64,000 nt of DNA from Parachryseolinea silvisoli (GCF_021190955.1 NZ_JAIOAO010000005.1:434001-498000), one strand, 5' to 3'. Numbered from the stretch's first letter, positions 36,392 through 45,181 are shown. Notes: generated from the letters alone by a model not told the origin. Translations and numbers: made by a program.

Positions 36392-36575
36392 CGGGGTATA
36401 ATTCCTGTTCTACCCCTGAAGTACTGCCGGCCACCCCAAACACACATACAGATCAGCATTTTTTTTAGAAAAAACAGAATTAAATAACAGGAATGGCGCT
36501 GGAAAACACGATAAAATTGGGATCAAACAGGATTCAAACGATAGCAGGCCGAGCCAAAAAATAAGCAATAGCTAC

Positions 36576-37166
36576 TCAGGAAGCCGCCAGGATAACAGCT
36601 ACCGCCAGCGACATGTTACCAAGCGACATGCGCAGGTGTTTCAGCGCATGGGTAAGCTGATTCTCCACCGTCCGGTGTGAGATGTTGAGCTGCAGGGCGA
36701 TCTCGCGGATCGACTTATGTTCACGGCGGCTCAGACGGAAAATCTCCTGGCAACGCGCCGGGAGCTGTTGCAGGCTGTCTTCAATAGCTTTCTCCAGCTC
36801 GCGCAGGTGGATGCCTTCTTCCGTGGCGTTCCCTTCCACGGGCACGAATGAAAGATAGTCTTTGAGGTACGCGGCCTGCTGCTTGCTGCCTTGGATGTGT
36901 TTAATGATCTGGTACCGTACAGCAGCAAAGAGATATCCTGACAGGGACGTTTCCACCTGCAAGGTTTCGCGGCGCGTCCAAAATGAAACAAAGATTTCGT
37001 GGACGATCTCGAAGGCAAGGTCCTTCGATTGCAAATTGTGAAAGGCGTAATGGTAGAGACGCTCCCAGTAGCGGGCGTAGATCTCATCAAAGGCTTCCGC
37101 CTTTCCGCCTTGGTACAGCGCGAAAAGCTGTCCATCGTCGTACGCACGCAGCCGCCCTCCTTGCAT
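36576..37166 (-). CDS. ECF RNA polymerase sigma factor (FecI-like)
   Basis: A 196-residue ECF sigma factor. Region 2 about 20-90 (FDEIYARYWERLYHYAFHNL, LAFEIVHEIFVSFW). Region 4 about 125-180 (LQQLPARCQEIFRLSRREHKSI, LNISHRTVENQLTHALKHLR). The last ~15 residues are hydrophobic (MSLAVAVILAAS). It lies in the same direction as FecR and the SusC cluster, unlike locus 1 where sigma is divergent. Confidence 0.93.
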   Translation of the reverse strand: MQGGRLRAYDDGQLFALYQGGKAEAFDEIYARYWERLYHYAFHNLQSKDLAFEIVHEIFVSFWTRRETLQVETSLSGYLFAAVRYQIIKHIQGSKQQAAYLKDYLSFVPVEGNATEEGIHLRELEKAIEDSLQQLPARCQEIFRLSRREHKSIREIALQLNISHRTVENQLTHALKHLRMSLGNMSLAVAVILAAS

Positions 37167-37299
37167 CTTATGAATCTTTGATCCTCTAAAATTAATATTT
37201 GGTTAACGATTATGAAAGCTCCCCGTGCATCTCTAACGCCTTCCGCACCCCCGGGAGCCATTCAATCGTTTACGCCTGAAGCAGCGGCCTGCCGGTCGT

Positions 37300-38298
37300 C
37301 TATGCCTGATATTCGATAGGAGTTTTACCAGTCCAACGTTTGAAGGCGCGGCTGAAGGCGCTAAGCTCATTGTAGCCGAGAATAGCCGAGATTTCCTTCA
37401 CGGGATGGCTGCGTGTTGACAGGTAGCGTAACGCAAGCGACTTTCGTACAGCATCTGCGAGTTGTTGGAAAGACACGTTTTCTTCTTGAAGCCGACGCTG
37501 CACGCTGCGGGGGCTCATGTTGAAATTGGCAGCGACATCTTCGAGGGTGAAGATGCCCAGATAGCTATGACCTTCCAGGCAGGCTAATACACGGTCTTTG
37601 AAGTCAGGTGTTGTCGTAGCCGACAAATCATCTATACCCGCTCGTTGCAGCAGTATTTGCTGCAACGCATGGTTCGCCGTAATGATAGGCTCGTCCCAGT
37701 AATGGGCATCAAAAGTAATCGTACACGGCCCAGCCTTTCTCGTAGGCGCACAGCGAAGCACGCGTGTATATTCGCTTGCCGGCACAACAGCGTCGGGAAA
37801 CGTAGCAGAAAGCGGCTGCACCTTCTTCAGCAGCAAGCCATCGAGCTCGTGAATCATAAACACCATTAAAAAGTCGCGCAAATGCCGCGTAGTCGGCGAA
37901 AGCTCTTTTACCGGCACAACGGGTTTCAAGCAGGTAGTAAACGCCGCACGCGTCCGCTTAATCTCGACAGTATATTGGTCCGTCACCAACGCCGTAAGCG
38001 GCGCCACGGTTGTCAACGCCTCGCCCACCGTACGGCTCGTCTGTATAATCTGTCCCACGATACCCAGTGCTGTCAATTGAATGGACTCGCCGAAGTGCAA
38101 TCCAAAGAGCGGGTCCTGGCACAACTGTGCGGCGTGAAACCACAGATCGTCATATTGCCGGGAGGTGATCGTAGCGGTGCCGTTTTGCATAGCCGACAAG
38201 TCCACATGTGCTGCCTGGGTAATCGTTTCCGGCGCTACACCGCGTTGCACGGCGTAAGCCAACAAGGTCATCAATAGAGAATGGCGTCGTTCTTCCAT
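37300..38298 (-). CDS. AraC family regulator with arabinose-binding-like N-terminal domain (OruR/ArgR type)
   Basis: A 332-residue transcription factor. The N-terminal domain (about 5-190) resembles the ligand-binding half of OruR/VirS-type AraC regulators. The C-terminal AraC helix-turn-helix pair (about 230-332) includes FTLEDVAANFNMSPRSVQRRL and VKEISAILGYNELSAFSRAFKRWTG (about 300-324). I prefer the ATG at 38298 (MEERRHS) over 38343. It is divergent from the small membrane protein gene at 38446, a common layout for such a regulator and its target. Confidence 0.9.
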   Translation of the reverse strand: MEERRHSLLMTLLAYAVQRGVAPETITQAAHVDLSAMQNGTATITSRQYDDLWFHAAQLCQDPLFGLHFGESIQLTALGIVGQIIQTSRTVGEALTTVAPLTALVTDQYTVEIKRTRAAFTTCLKPVVPVKELSPTTRHLRDFLMVFMIHELDGLLLKKVQPLSATFPDAVVPASEYTRVLRCAPTRKAGPCTITFDAHYWDEPIITANHALQQILLQRAGIDDLSATTTPDFKDRVLACLEGHSYLGIFTLEDVAANFNMSPRSVQRRLQEENVSFQQLADAVRKSLALRYLSTRSHPVKEISAILGYNELSAFSRAFKRWTGKTPIEYQA

Positions 38299-38408
38299 AA
38301 GCGTAAAGGTAAAAGCAAAAACATGGCATGCTACAATCCGCAAACCCGGTGGCGTAAAATGATAAACGCTTGGCGCATAAAGGTAAGCCTCCGGCCCCGA
38401 GCGAAGGA

Positions 38409-38416
38409 TACCTTTG
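38409..38416 (+). promoter_or_regulatory. -7 promoter element for the small membrane protein gene
   Basis: TACCTTTG matches TAnnTTTG exactly and lies 30 bp before the ATG at 38446. No TTG is found about 20 bp upstream, so an activator such as the divergent AraC protein may be required (inference). Confidence 0.5.
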
Positions 38417-38445
38417 AATCATCAAAAACAAAAACACATATACAT

Positions 38446-38829
38446 ATGAATAGCCTGTTTAATCTCCGCAATGTTCTTTTTCTGAATGGTATCAGCTCGG
38501 GCGCTACCGGTGCACTGCTAGCCGTGTTCGCCGGTACGTTCGCATCCTGGTTTGGCGTAACCACTCCCACACCTTTTGTTGAAGTAGGCCTTTTTCTGGT
38601 GGCGTTCGCCGCGCTGGTCGTCGCTGCGGCGTTGCTACAACCGTCGGCCCCGGGGCTGGTGCGCCTCATTATTGTGCTCGACATAGCGTGGGTACTGGTG
38701 AGCATCCTGGTGATCGTTTTACAGCCTTTTGCTCTTTCCCTGATCGGAAACCTGCTCATTCTGGGCGTGGCAGCCTGGGTGGCGGCCATGGCGGGCCTGC
38801 AATGGCGCGGCCTGCGCCAACCCGCGTAA
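38446..38829 (+). CDS. Small four-helix integral membrane protein
   Basis: A 127-residue hydrophobic protein with about four transmembrane helices: FLNGISSGATGALLAVFAG, VGLFLVAFAALVVAAALL, IIVLDIAWVLVSILVIVL and LIGNLLILGVAAWVAAMAG, with the tail GLQWRGLRQPA. It resembles short uncharacterised membrane proteins often controlled by AraC-type regulators. The ATG at 38446 is chosen because a promoter-like element lies 30 bp upstream and the longer frame (from 38281) would be a charged non-coding extension. Function unknown. Confidence 0.75.
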   Translation: MNSLFNLRNVLFLNGISSGATGALLAVFAGTFASWFGVTTPTPFVEVGLFLVAFAALVVAAALLQPSAPGLVRLIIVLDIAWVLVSILVIVLQPFALSLIGNLLILGVAAWVAAMAGLQWRGLRQPA

Positions 38830-38844
38830 GATTGATGAGCAGGG

Positions 38845-38875
38845 TTGCATCTGAACGTTCCCCTCGTTACTTTTG
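38845..38875 (+). promoter_or_regulatory. Promoter of the GH92 gene
   Basis: TTG (38845-38847), 20 bp, then TACTTTTG (38868-38875), a full match to the Bacteroidota consensus TTG-N19/20-TAnnTTTG. Transcription would begin near 38881, giving a leader of about 114 nt before the ATG at 38995. This is the best-formed promoter I found in the window. Confidence 0.6.
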
Positions 38876-38881
38876 ACGCGT

Positions 38882-38957
38882 AGCTAAACCCTTTTAGCTT
38901 AGCGCTGAGGCCATTTTTCTACGCCCCGAGCCCTTCCTTCGGAAGGTTCGGGGCCTC
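38882..38957 (+). promoter_or_regulatory. Two hairpins in the predicted GH92 leader
   Basis: Hairpin 1: AGCTAAA-CCCT-TTTAGCT (38882-38899), at the predicted 5' end. Hairpin 2: GCCCCGA..CCTTCC-TTC-GGAAGG.TCGGGGC (38923-38954), 13 bp with a small internal loop. GAGGCC (38907-38912) can also pair with GGCCTC (38952-38957), which would compete with the base of hairpin 2. No T-tract follows hairpin 2, so it is not a plain terminator. Confidence 0.45.
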
Positions 38958-38994
38958 ATCATTTCAGTAGGGAACAGTTTAAACGTGCAGGGTC

Positions 38995-41226
38995 ATGACC
39001 AGAATTTCCATTTTCACTTTCGTATGTTTCATATTTTTTACGGCCGCCCATGCGCAGGAGCCGCTCACGCCGTACGTAAACCCCTTGATCGGCTCAGCCG
39101 GCCATGGCCACGTGTTTGTGGGGGCAAACCTGCCCTTTGGCGCGGCCCAACTCGGCCCCGTCAACATCTTCGAGGGCTGGGACTGGTGCAGCGGCTACAA
39201 CTACTCCAGCAACACCATCATCGGCTTCGCCCACACCCACCTTAGCGGTACGGGTATCGGAGACCTGAACGACATCGTCATCATGCCCGGCACCGGCGCC
39301 CCGGTATTGGAAAAGGGAACAAAAGAAAATCCCAACCAGGGCTACCTGTCTACATTTTCGCACGCAAACGAAGTGTGCCGCCCGGGATACTATAAAGTGC
39401 TCCTGGACAAATACAATATCCAGGCCGAGCTCACCACCACGGCGCGTGTAGGCCTGCACCAGTATACATTTAAAAAGCCCTACGAAAAACCTCACGTGCT
39501 TGTCGACCTGATCGAAGGCATTGGTTGGGATGCGCCGGTAGAAGCCTATATCCGCCAGGTGGACGATAAAACGCTTGTTGGTTATCGTTTTTCAAAAGGC
39601 TGGTCTTCTGACCAACGTCAATACTTTGCCATTAAGCTCTCCCATCCCGTCGCATCGGTAGCGTTATACGACAGCGCCGTGGCTGCGGGCAACAAAGCGG
39701 AAACAAAAGGCAAACGCATTCAGGCGGTTCTGAATTTCCGCGATATACCGGGCGAAGTGCTGAAGATCAAAGTTGGTCTCTCGCCGGTGAGCTTCGAAAA
39801 CGCCTTGCAGAACATCGAGTCGGAGCTACCGGGATGGGACTTTGCTGCCACCGCAAAAGCCGCCGATACACAATGGAACAATGAGCTGAGCAAAGTGCGC
39901 ATCAAAGGTCCGGATGAAACCAAGAAAGTTTTTTATACCGCTCTTTACCACACCATGATCGCCCCTTCCCTCTTTAACGATGCCAACGGCGACTACCGCG
40001 GCACCGACAAGAAGGTATATACAAAAGCACCTTTCACAAACTATACTACATTCTCCCTCTGGGACACCTACCGCGCGTACCACCCCCTCTACACCCTGGT
40101 GCACGGCGACCGCGTATCGGATATCATCAACAGCTTCCTAGCCATCTATCAACAACAAGGCAAACTGCCCGTATGGCACCTGATGGGCAGCGAAACAAAC
40201 ACGATGCTAGGCTACCACGCCGTACCGGTCATCGTCGACGCCTACCTGAAGGGATATCGCGGCTTTGATGTGAACCTGGCGTACGAGGCCGTGAAGCAGT
40301 CGGCCATGCAAAAGACAGAAGGCATCAACTATGTACAAAAGCTACGCTACATTCCGGCGGACAGCATGGTGGAATCTGTGGCAAAAGGATTAGAATATGC
40401 CATCGACGACGGCTGCATTGCCCGCATGGCCAAAGCGTTGGGTAAGAAAGAAGACTACGAATACTTTTCGAAACGCGCAAAACTATACACACAATACTTC
40501 GATCCGCAAACACGGTTTATGCGCGGTAAATTGAGCAATGGCCAATGGCGCACACCCTTCGACCCCATCGCGTCTAAACACCGCGAAGACGACTACGCCG
40601 AAGGAAACGCCTGGCAGTACACCTGGCTGGTATCGCACGACGCCCCTGGTCTTATTAAGCTCTTCGGCAGCCGGGAAGCATTCCTGAGCAAGCTTGATTC
40701 GCTGTTCACAATCGACTCAGACCTGGGCCACGGCAGCTCACCCGACATCAGCGGCCTGATCGGCCAATATGCGCACGGCAACGAGCCCGGCCATCATACC
40801 ACATACCTGTATGCCTATGCCGGTGTACCGTATAAAACTGCACCACTCATCCGCAAGATCACCAGCACCTTCTATACGTCCAAGCCCGACGGCCTGTGTG
40901 GTAACGAAGACGTTGGTCAAATGTCGGCCTGGTATGTACTGTCGGCACTCGGCTTCTACTCTGTAAATCCCGCAGATGGCCAGTATGTCTTTGGCTCACC
41001 ACTGATCGACCATGCAGTCATTCAAACATCCGGCAAACCGTTTACGATTGACGTAGCCGGCAACAGCGCCGAGAACATCTATATCCAGAAGATGGAGCTG
41101 AATGGCAAAGCCTATACAAAATCGTTCATCCGCCACACAGACCTTACAGCAGGCGGCACCCTAAAAATCTACATGGGCAAAACCCCCTCAAAGTGGGGAA
41201 CCGGCAAAAACGACATCCCCCAATAA
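38995..41226 (+). CDS. GH92 family alpha-mannosidase
   Basis: A 743-residue exported exo-alpha-mannosidase of family GH92, calcium-dependent and inverting. Signal peptide about 1-18 (FFTAAHAQ). The N-terminal beta-sandwich starts with YVNPLIGSAGHGH and GANLPFGAAQLGPV (about 24-55). The (alpha/alpha)6 catalytic domain carries GNEPGHH with Glu597, the presumed general acid, and GNEDVGQMSAWY (636-647) with Asp639 near the base site. The length is typical. GH92 enzymes trim alpha-1,2/1,3-mannose from N-glycans or yeast mannan; which linkage cannot be told here. It has its own promoter and shares a bidirectional terminator with the next gene. Confidence 0.93.
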   Translation: MTRISIFTFVCFIFFTAAHAQEPLTPYVNPLIGSAGHGHVFVGANLPFGAAQLGPVNIFEGWDWCSGYNYSSNTIIGFAHTHLSGTGIGDLNDIVIMPGTGAPVLEKGTKENPNQGYLSTFSHANEVCRPGYYKVLLDKYNIQAELTTTARVGLHQYTFKKPYEKPHVLVDLIEGIGWDAPVEAYIRQVDDKTLVGYRFSKGWSSDQRQYFAIKLSHPVASVALYDSAVAAGNKAETKGKRIQAVLNFRDIPGEVLKIKVGLSPVSFENALQNIESELPGWDFAATAKAADTQWNNELSKVRIKGPDETKKVFYTALYHTMIAPSLFNDANGDYRGTDKKVYTKAPFTNYTTFSLWDTYRAYHPLYTLVHGDRVSDIINSFLAIYQQQGKLPVWHLMGSETNTMLGYHAVPVIVDAYLKGYRGFDVNLAYEAVKQSAMQKTEGINYVQKLRYIPADSMVESVAKGLEYAIDDGCIARMAKALGKKEDYEYFSKRAKLYTQYFDPQTRFMRGKLSNGQWRTPFDPIASKHREDDYAEGNAWQYTWLVSHDAPGLIKLFGSREAFLSKLDSLFTIDSDLGHGSSPDISGLIGQYAHGNEPGHHTTYLYAYAGVPYKTAPLIRKITSTFYTSKPDGLCGNEDVGQMSAWYVLSALGFYSVNPADGQYVFGSPLIDHAVIQTSGKPFTIDVAGNSAENIYIQKMELNGKAYTKSFIRHTDLTAGGTLKIYMGKTPSKWGTGKNDIPQ

Positions 41227-41272
41227 CACGCGCTCTGCGCCTGGCGCAAGTCTTCCGACCGAAGGGAGGGCG

Positions 41273-41290
41273 TTCCGATAGCTATCGGAA
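41273..41290. repeat. Perfect 18-bp palindrome
   Basis: TTCCGATAGCTATCGGAA, self-complementary over all 18 bases, lies between the convergent GH92 and DUF4965 genes, 46 bp after the GH92 stop. I saw only one copy in the window. It may be an iterated genomic palindrome or a protein-binding site. Confidence 0.6.
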
Positions 41291-41335
41291 TGTGCCTACC
41301 ATGGTGCCAGTCTGGCGAGGAGCCCTATCAAAAAC

Positions 41336-41366
41336 AAAAGGCCATCCCACACCGGGATGGCCTTTT
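41336..41366. terminator. Bidirectional rho-independent terminator
   Basis: AAAAGGCCATCCC-ACACC-GGGATGGCCTTTT: a perfect 13-bp stem with A-tract and T-tract at its base, serving the convergent genes that end at 41226 (+) and 41386 (-). Confidence 0.9.
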
Positions 41367-41385
41367 AACTTCATATTCCTAAAAC

Positions 41386-43926
41386 TTATTGCTTAACCTT
41401 CGGAGCTTCCTCCAGCAACTTAATAAAATACCCCCCTACAACAGAGCGAGCCTGAAAGCCCACCTGCTTCCCATCAGTAGTCTCATACCAATCCGACATC
41501 GGCACCCGCGTAGGCGTCTCCGTCACATACATATAAAGCGGATCAATAATCTTCTTGAACGTCGTGCTGTCATTCGCCAGTGTAGCGGTCCAAACAATCC
41601 AATCGGATTTAGTATACGTACGACGACTGTCAAGCGGCAAACCGTACGTATTCTGCTTCGTGAGATAATACTTCAACTCGCGTTCAGCCACTTCCTTTGG
41701 GAAGATATTGAAGCCAAGCAGCTTATCCCACACCATGTTATACTTCTGACTCCAGGTGCCCGGCTGATCGAACGTGAGGCGGTAATGATCACCGTCGTTC
41801 GCCATCTTCACCCACTCTTCGGCCATACGCGCAGCTTCTTCTTTGTACAGCTTGGCGGTATCTTGCTTGTTCAGCATCTCCGCCAGCATGCCGTACGAGG
41901 CAATACCCATGATGGCTTTGATCGACAGGTTAGTATTGTGCGCCAGGTGACCGGCGAAGTCGTCGGTACAAAGCTGGTTTGCCGGATCGAGGCCATTCTC
42001 GCGCAGGTAGCCCGCCCACGTCGTGAGCACCTTCCAGTGCGCCTTGGCGTAGTTTGCATTACCCTCACGCTTGGCGATAGCGCCCGTCAGCACGAGCATG
42101 TTACCGCACTCTTCCACCGGCATGTCTTCACCATAGGTCTGGCCGTTGGCCAGCGGGTACGTGCCAACGTCGTGCGCCGCGAAGGGCTTCGTCCACTTGC
42201 CACTTTCCGAGTAATAGAAGATCGGGTTCATCATGCCCTTGAGCAGCTCGGGATTGTATTTCAGGAACAGCGGTGCGGAAGGATATGTTACGTCCACTGT
42301 ACCGATCGAGCCATTGCTGAAGTTCTCTTTCGAAAGAAAGAGAATGTTGCCGGCGGAGTCCTGGGTCAGCTTGTGCGCCGCAATGGACTGGCGGAAAGCC
42401 AGTACACAAATATCGGCATATTGCTTACCACCGGCTTGCAGCGTCTCCTCATATACTTGTTTATCGAATGCATTACACTTCTCCTTTACCTCCTGGTAGT
42501 CGGCTTGTGCCTCGTTCAGGATGTCGTCGATGGTGGCGTTTTTCGTTTGTTTCCACCAGGCCGGACGGTTGTCGCCAAAATATTGAATGGACGATACGTC
42601 GTCGTAGGCGATCATGATGTAACCCGACGATGCCTTGGTACCTACCTTACCAAGATTGTGCACGTAGCTCATCGCGGGTGTGCTCTCGGTCAGTTTGGCC
42701 TTCGTCTCGCCGGCGCTGGCCGCCAGGTCTCCGTTGTTACTGAATTGCTCTTTCGCGGCGACAGCCGACGCGCCGATTCCCAGTTTCGTTTGTGCCGGCT
42801 GTGCCGATACCAGGTAAGCATACCCCCAGTCTATACGCACGTTGTCGCCTTTACGCTTTAATACCGGTTGTTCGGTTGTGCCTGCACGCAGATACGCTAC
42901 ATTGCCGGCTTTACCCTCCGTTACGACAACCTCCTGATTCAGGCTGTTCACCGCCCAGCTCGGCGTCATTTCAAAATATACTTCTACCGCGTGTTCCTGA
43001 CCGTCGTTCGACGTCACGCTGTAATCCACGAAGCTGATCGGACGCGACAGCAGGTTGAGGTCGGTGGGCAGCAGCGGCGAGCGGAATGTCACTTGCAATC
43101 CAACCCCACCGCAGGTAAAGTTATAGCGCGTTTGAGTGGCCGATACCACTACGCCATCCTGTTTCGCAGTTTGTTTAAATACTTCCGGTTGAGCGGAATT
43201 GGTATACAAACCAAAATCAAGATACGCCAGGCCACCGGTATCTTTGCAATGGCCTGCCAGGACGTTGGGGCCGTCTTTGCGCAACAACGAAGCGTCAATC
43301 TTTAACAGCACGTCCATGCGCGCCGCGGCGCCGGTATTAACAATCTCCTGGCCGTTGAGATACAATTCGAAATTATCGTCGTGCGAATAGATCAGATATA
43401 CAGCCGAGTCGATCTCAGACAATGTAAACGTACGCCGCACCCAGATATCGTCGACGTCCCAGAGTGTGGCACTGGAATTAAAATCCTTCGTGCCAAAAGC
43501 CGCTTTGCCACTTTTCCAGCCGCCGGTCGGTTTATACTCGGGTTTTTCCCATCCCGCAGCGGGGGCTTTGGTGGTGTACTGGCCTTCCCAAACCTGATCT
43601 TTGGCCATGGGAACAAGGGCCTTTAAGGGATATTTTTCCTTACCCAAAAAGCGATATACCGTACCGTCTACGCGCACGGCACCGGTTAACGCGTGGATTT
43701 CCCCGGTCCAGTGGCGCACAGCATCATCATACAAGTTGTCGGCCATCGACCACGCACTGGTATAGGGATCGATCGTCACCAACGGATAGGCCGGTGCGTG
43801 AGCGCTGGTAAATTGTGCGGACGCGCCGTCCGTAGGTGTTGTAGGCTTGGATTTGTCGCAGGAGATCAACCCCCACGTCAGGCAGCACATGGCTACCCAT
43901 ACATACTTCGTCTGGTATCTCATCAA
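41386..43926 (-). CDS. DUF4965/DUF5127/DUF1793 (glutaminase A-like) lipoprotein
   Basis: An 846-residue exported protein of the family often named glutaminase A after a fungal member, common in glycan-utilisation loci of Bacteroidota. Signal with lipobox WGLISC (Cys about 23). Start of the family pattern: YPLVTIDPYTSAWSMADNLYD (about 47-67). A jelly-roll segment (about 95-215, with DFNSSATLWDVDDIWVRRTF and FELYLNGQEIV) follows, then DUF5127-like, DUF4965-like (GYIMIAYDDV, FGDNRPAWW) and the helical C-terminal domain (SIGTVDVTYPSAPLFLKYNP, EDMPVEECGNML, DDFAGHLAHN, GLPLDSRRTYTKSDW). True substrate unverified; a glycosidase-like role is as likely as glutaminase. Confidence 0.87.
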   Translation of the reverse strand: MMRYQTKYVWVAMCCLTWGLISCDKSKPTTPTDGASAQFTSAHAPAYPLVTIDPYTSAWSMADNLYDDAVRHWTGEIHALTGAVRVDGTVYRFLGKEKYPLKALVPMAKDQVWEGQYTTKAPAAGWEKPEYKPTGGWKSGKAAFGTKDFNSSATLWDVDDIWVRRTFTLSEIDSAVYLIYSHDDNFELYLNGQEIVNTGAAARMDVLLKIDASLLRKDGPNVLAGHCKDTGGLAYLDFGLYTNSAQPEVFKQTAKQDGVVVSATQTRYNFTCGGVGLQVTFRSPLLPTDLNLLSRPISFVDYSVTSNDGQEHAVEVYFEMTPSWAVNSLNQEVVVTEGKAGNVAYLRAGTTEQPVLKRKGDNVRIDWGYAYLVSAQPAQTKLGIGASAVAAKEQFSNNGDLAASAGETKAKLTESTPAMSYVHNLGKVGTKASSGYIMIAYDDVSSIQYFGDNRPAWWKQTKNATIDDILNEAQADYQEVKEKCNAFDKQVYEETLQAGGKQYADICVLAFRQSIAAHKLTQDSAGNILFLSKENFSNGSIGTVDVTYPSAPLFLKYNPELLKGMMNPIFYYSESGKWTKPFAAHDVGTYPLANGQTYGEDMPVEECGNMLVLTGAIAKREGNANYAKAHWKVLTTWAGYLRENGLDPANQLCTDDFAGHLAHNTNLSIKAIMGIASYGMLAEMLNKQDTAKLYKEEAARMAEEWVKMANDGDHYRLTFDQPGTWSQKYNMVWDKLLGFNIFPKEVAERELKYYLTKQNTYGLPLDSRRTYTKSDWIVWTATLANDSTTFKKIIDPLYMYVTETPTRVPMSDWYETTDGKQVGFQARSVVGGYFIKLLEEAPKVKQ

Positions 43927-44030
43927 TTATGTTGTTGTAGTATCGCAAAATAAGAAGATCGCCGAACTTTCATAGCCTGTACTGTCATGTTCGCTCACGT
44001 CAGGCCAATATTTAGGGCATTCGCACTTCG

Positions 44031-44783
44031 TCACCGAAGCTGGGGCACACGCTTTCCCACTTGCCGCAGCCATTCACGCGCCATCAGCTCATGTCCGGGC
44101 ACCGTGGGATGTATACCATCCCAGATCCAATAGTCGGCCGGCGCCTTTTTACAAGCATCCTGGAACACCTGCTGATAGCCTACAAACACGGCGTTAAAAC
44201 GCTTCGCCAGATTGCGTACAATTGTTTGGTGTTTCGCGACCGCGGGCTGCCACGCCGACAGATTTTCTTTAACCGGGTCTACGGGTAGTATAAACGGTTC
44301 CCCCAGCACGAACACGGCGTTGGGCAATGCCCGCTGCGTTGCGGTGAGCAGCGTTGAATAGTGCTCGCCAAAGCCACTGCCCTCGGGGTCCTGCTGATTC
44401 CGCAAGGAAAACAGTACGTCATTCACACCGACGAGGATACTCACCACGTCAGGTTTAAGGGCTAACGCCTCCGTCTCCCAGCGCGTGGCCAGGTCGGTAA
44501 TAGTGTTACCACTGATACCCTTGTTGATAAACCTGAGATTTCGTTCGGGATAATCGGCGCCCAGGCGGCTGGCAATGCTGAATGCATAGCCATGGCCCAT
44601 GATATGATTCGGGTCATCTGTCCGCCCACGGTTGCCGTCTGTAATAGAGTCGCCCTGGAACAGCACGGTAAACGGCTGACCGTCGCCCGCAGGTATATTC
44701 TCATTAAAAAAATGGCGCGGCAAGGGCAGTGCTGCAGTGGCCAGGGTGGCCTGGTGCAAAAAGAGCCTTCTGGTAAGTGGCAT
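44031..44783 (-). CDS. SGNH/GDSL hydrolase (esterase)
   Basis: A 250-residue lipase/esterase of the SGNH fold. Block I: FQGDSITDG with nucleophile Ser46. Block II Gly in GISGNTITDL, block III Asn in GVNDVLF. Block V: DGIHPTVPGH with Asp222 and His225. The N-terminus MPLTRRLFLHQATLATAALPLP resembles a twin-arginine export signal. Such enzymes commonly deacetylate or deacylate glycans. It follows the DUF4965 gene on the same strand with a 104-bp gap, so it may be co-regulated. Confidence 0.9.
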   Translation of the reverse strand: MPLTRRLFLHQATLATAALPLPRHFFNENIPAGDGQPFTVLFQGDSITDGNRGRTDDPNHIMGHGYAFSIASRLGADYPERNLRFINKGISGNTITDLATRWETEALALKPDVVSILVGVNDVLFSLRNQQDPEGSGFGEHYSTLLTATQRALPNAVFVLGEPFILPVDPVKENLSAWQPAVAKHQTIVRNLAKRFNAVFVGYQQVFQDACKKAPADYWIWDGIHPTVPGHELMAREWLRQVGKRVPQLR

Positions 44784-44795
44784 CGTGGTGGCGTC

Positions 44796-44803
44796 TAAAT
44801 TTG
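44796..44803 (+). promoter_or_regulatory. -7 element for the small membrane protein/ABC pair
   Basis: TAAATTTG fits TAnnTTTG exactly and lies about 85 bp upstream of the ATG at 44888. No clear -33 TTG. It falls in the 104-bp divergent gap before the SGNH hydrolase gene. Confidence 0.35.
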
Positions 44804-44887
44804 CCCCAATATGCTATAATTCGGTGGTCCATAAAAGCCGGTGGAGCCACACTATAAATTGGCATATACTTTGCCCTTTCATCTTCC

Positions 44888-45181
44888 ATGCTTGCCATCT
44901 TTACCTTCTACCGAAACTTTCTGTACCCTTCGACAGCCGTCAATCTTTTTAGTTGTTACATAATCCTCGACAACGGATCGGGCTTCTACGGATTGGCGCT
45001 GTTCTGGTTGAAGGTCTTTACCATTCCTCTACTCGGTGCCTTGTTTCACCTCTCTCATGCCGGGCGACTCTATTTCTTTCACAACCTGGTATACTCAACA
45101 CCCCGATTATATACGCTTACCGCATTATTTGATCTGACTATTTGGCTTTTTCTCATTATCCTAACCGCACAGTGCGTATGA
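44888..45181 (+). CDS. Small membrane protein translationally coupled to an ABC ATPase
   Basis: A 97-residue protein with two or three transmembrane stretches (about 40-55 and 75-96: LTALFDLTIWLFLIILTAQ). I recognise no family. Its stop codon overlaps the start of the ABC ATPase gene (ATGA at 45178-45181), so the two are almost certainly made together. It is too small for a classical permease but could anchor or regulate the ATPase. Confidence 0.65.
   Translation: MLAIFTFYRNFLYPSTAVNLFSCYIILDNGSGFYGLALFWLKVFTIPLLGALFHLSHAGRLYFFHNLVYSTPRLYTLTALFDLTIWLFLIILTAQCV

Noticed and set aside
41389-42861. 490-codon open frame on the plus strand
   Set aside because: Antisense to the DUF4965 gene; composition is a complement shadow.
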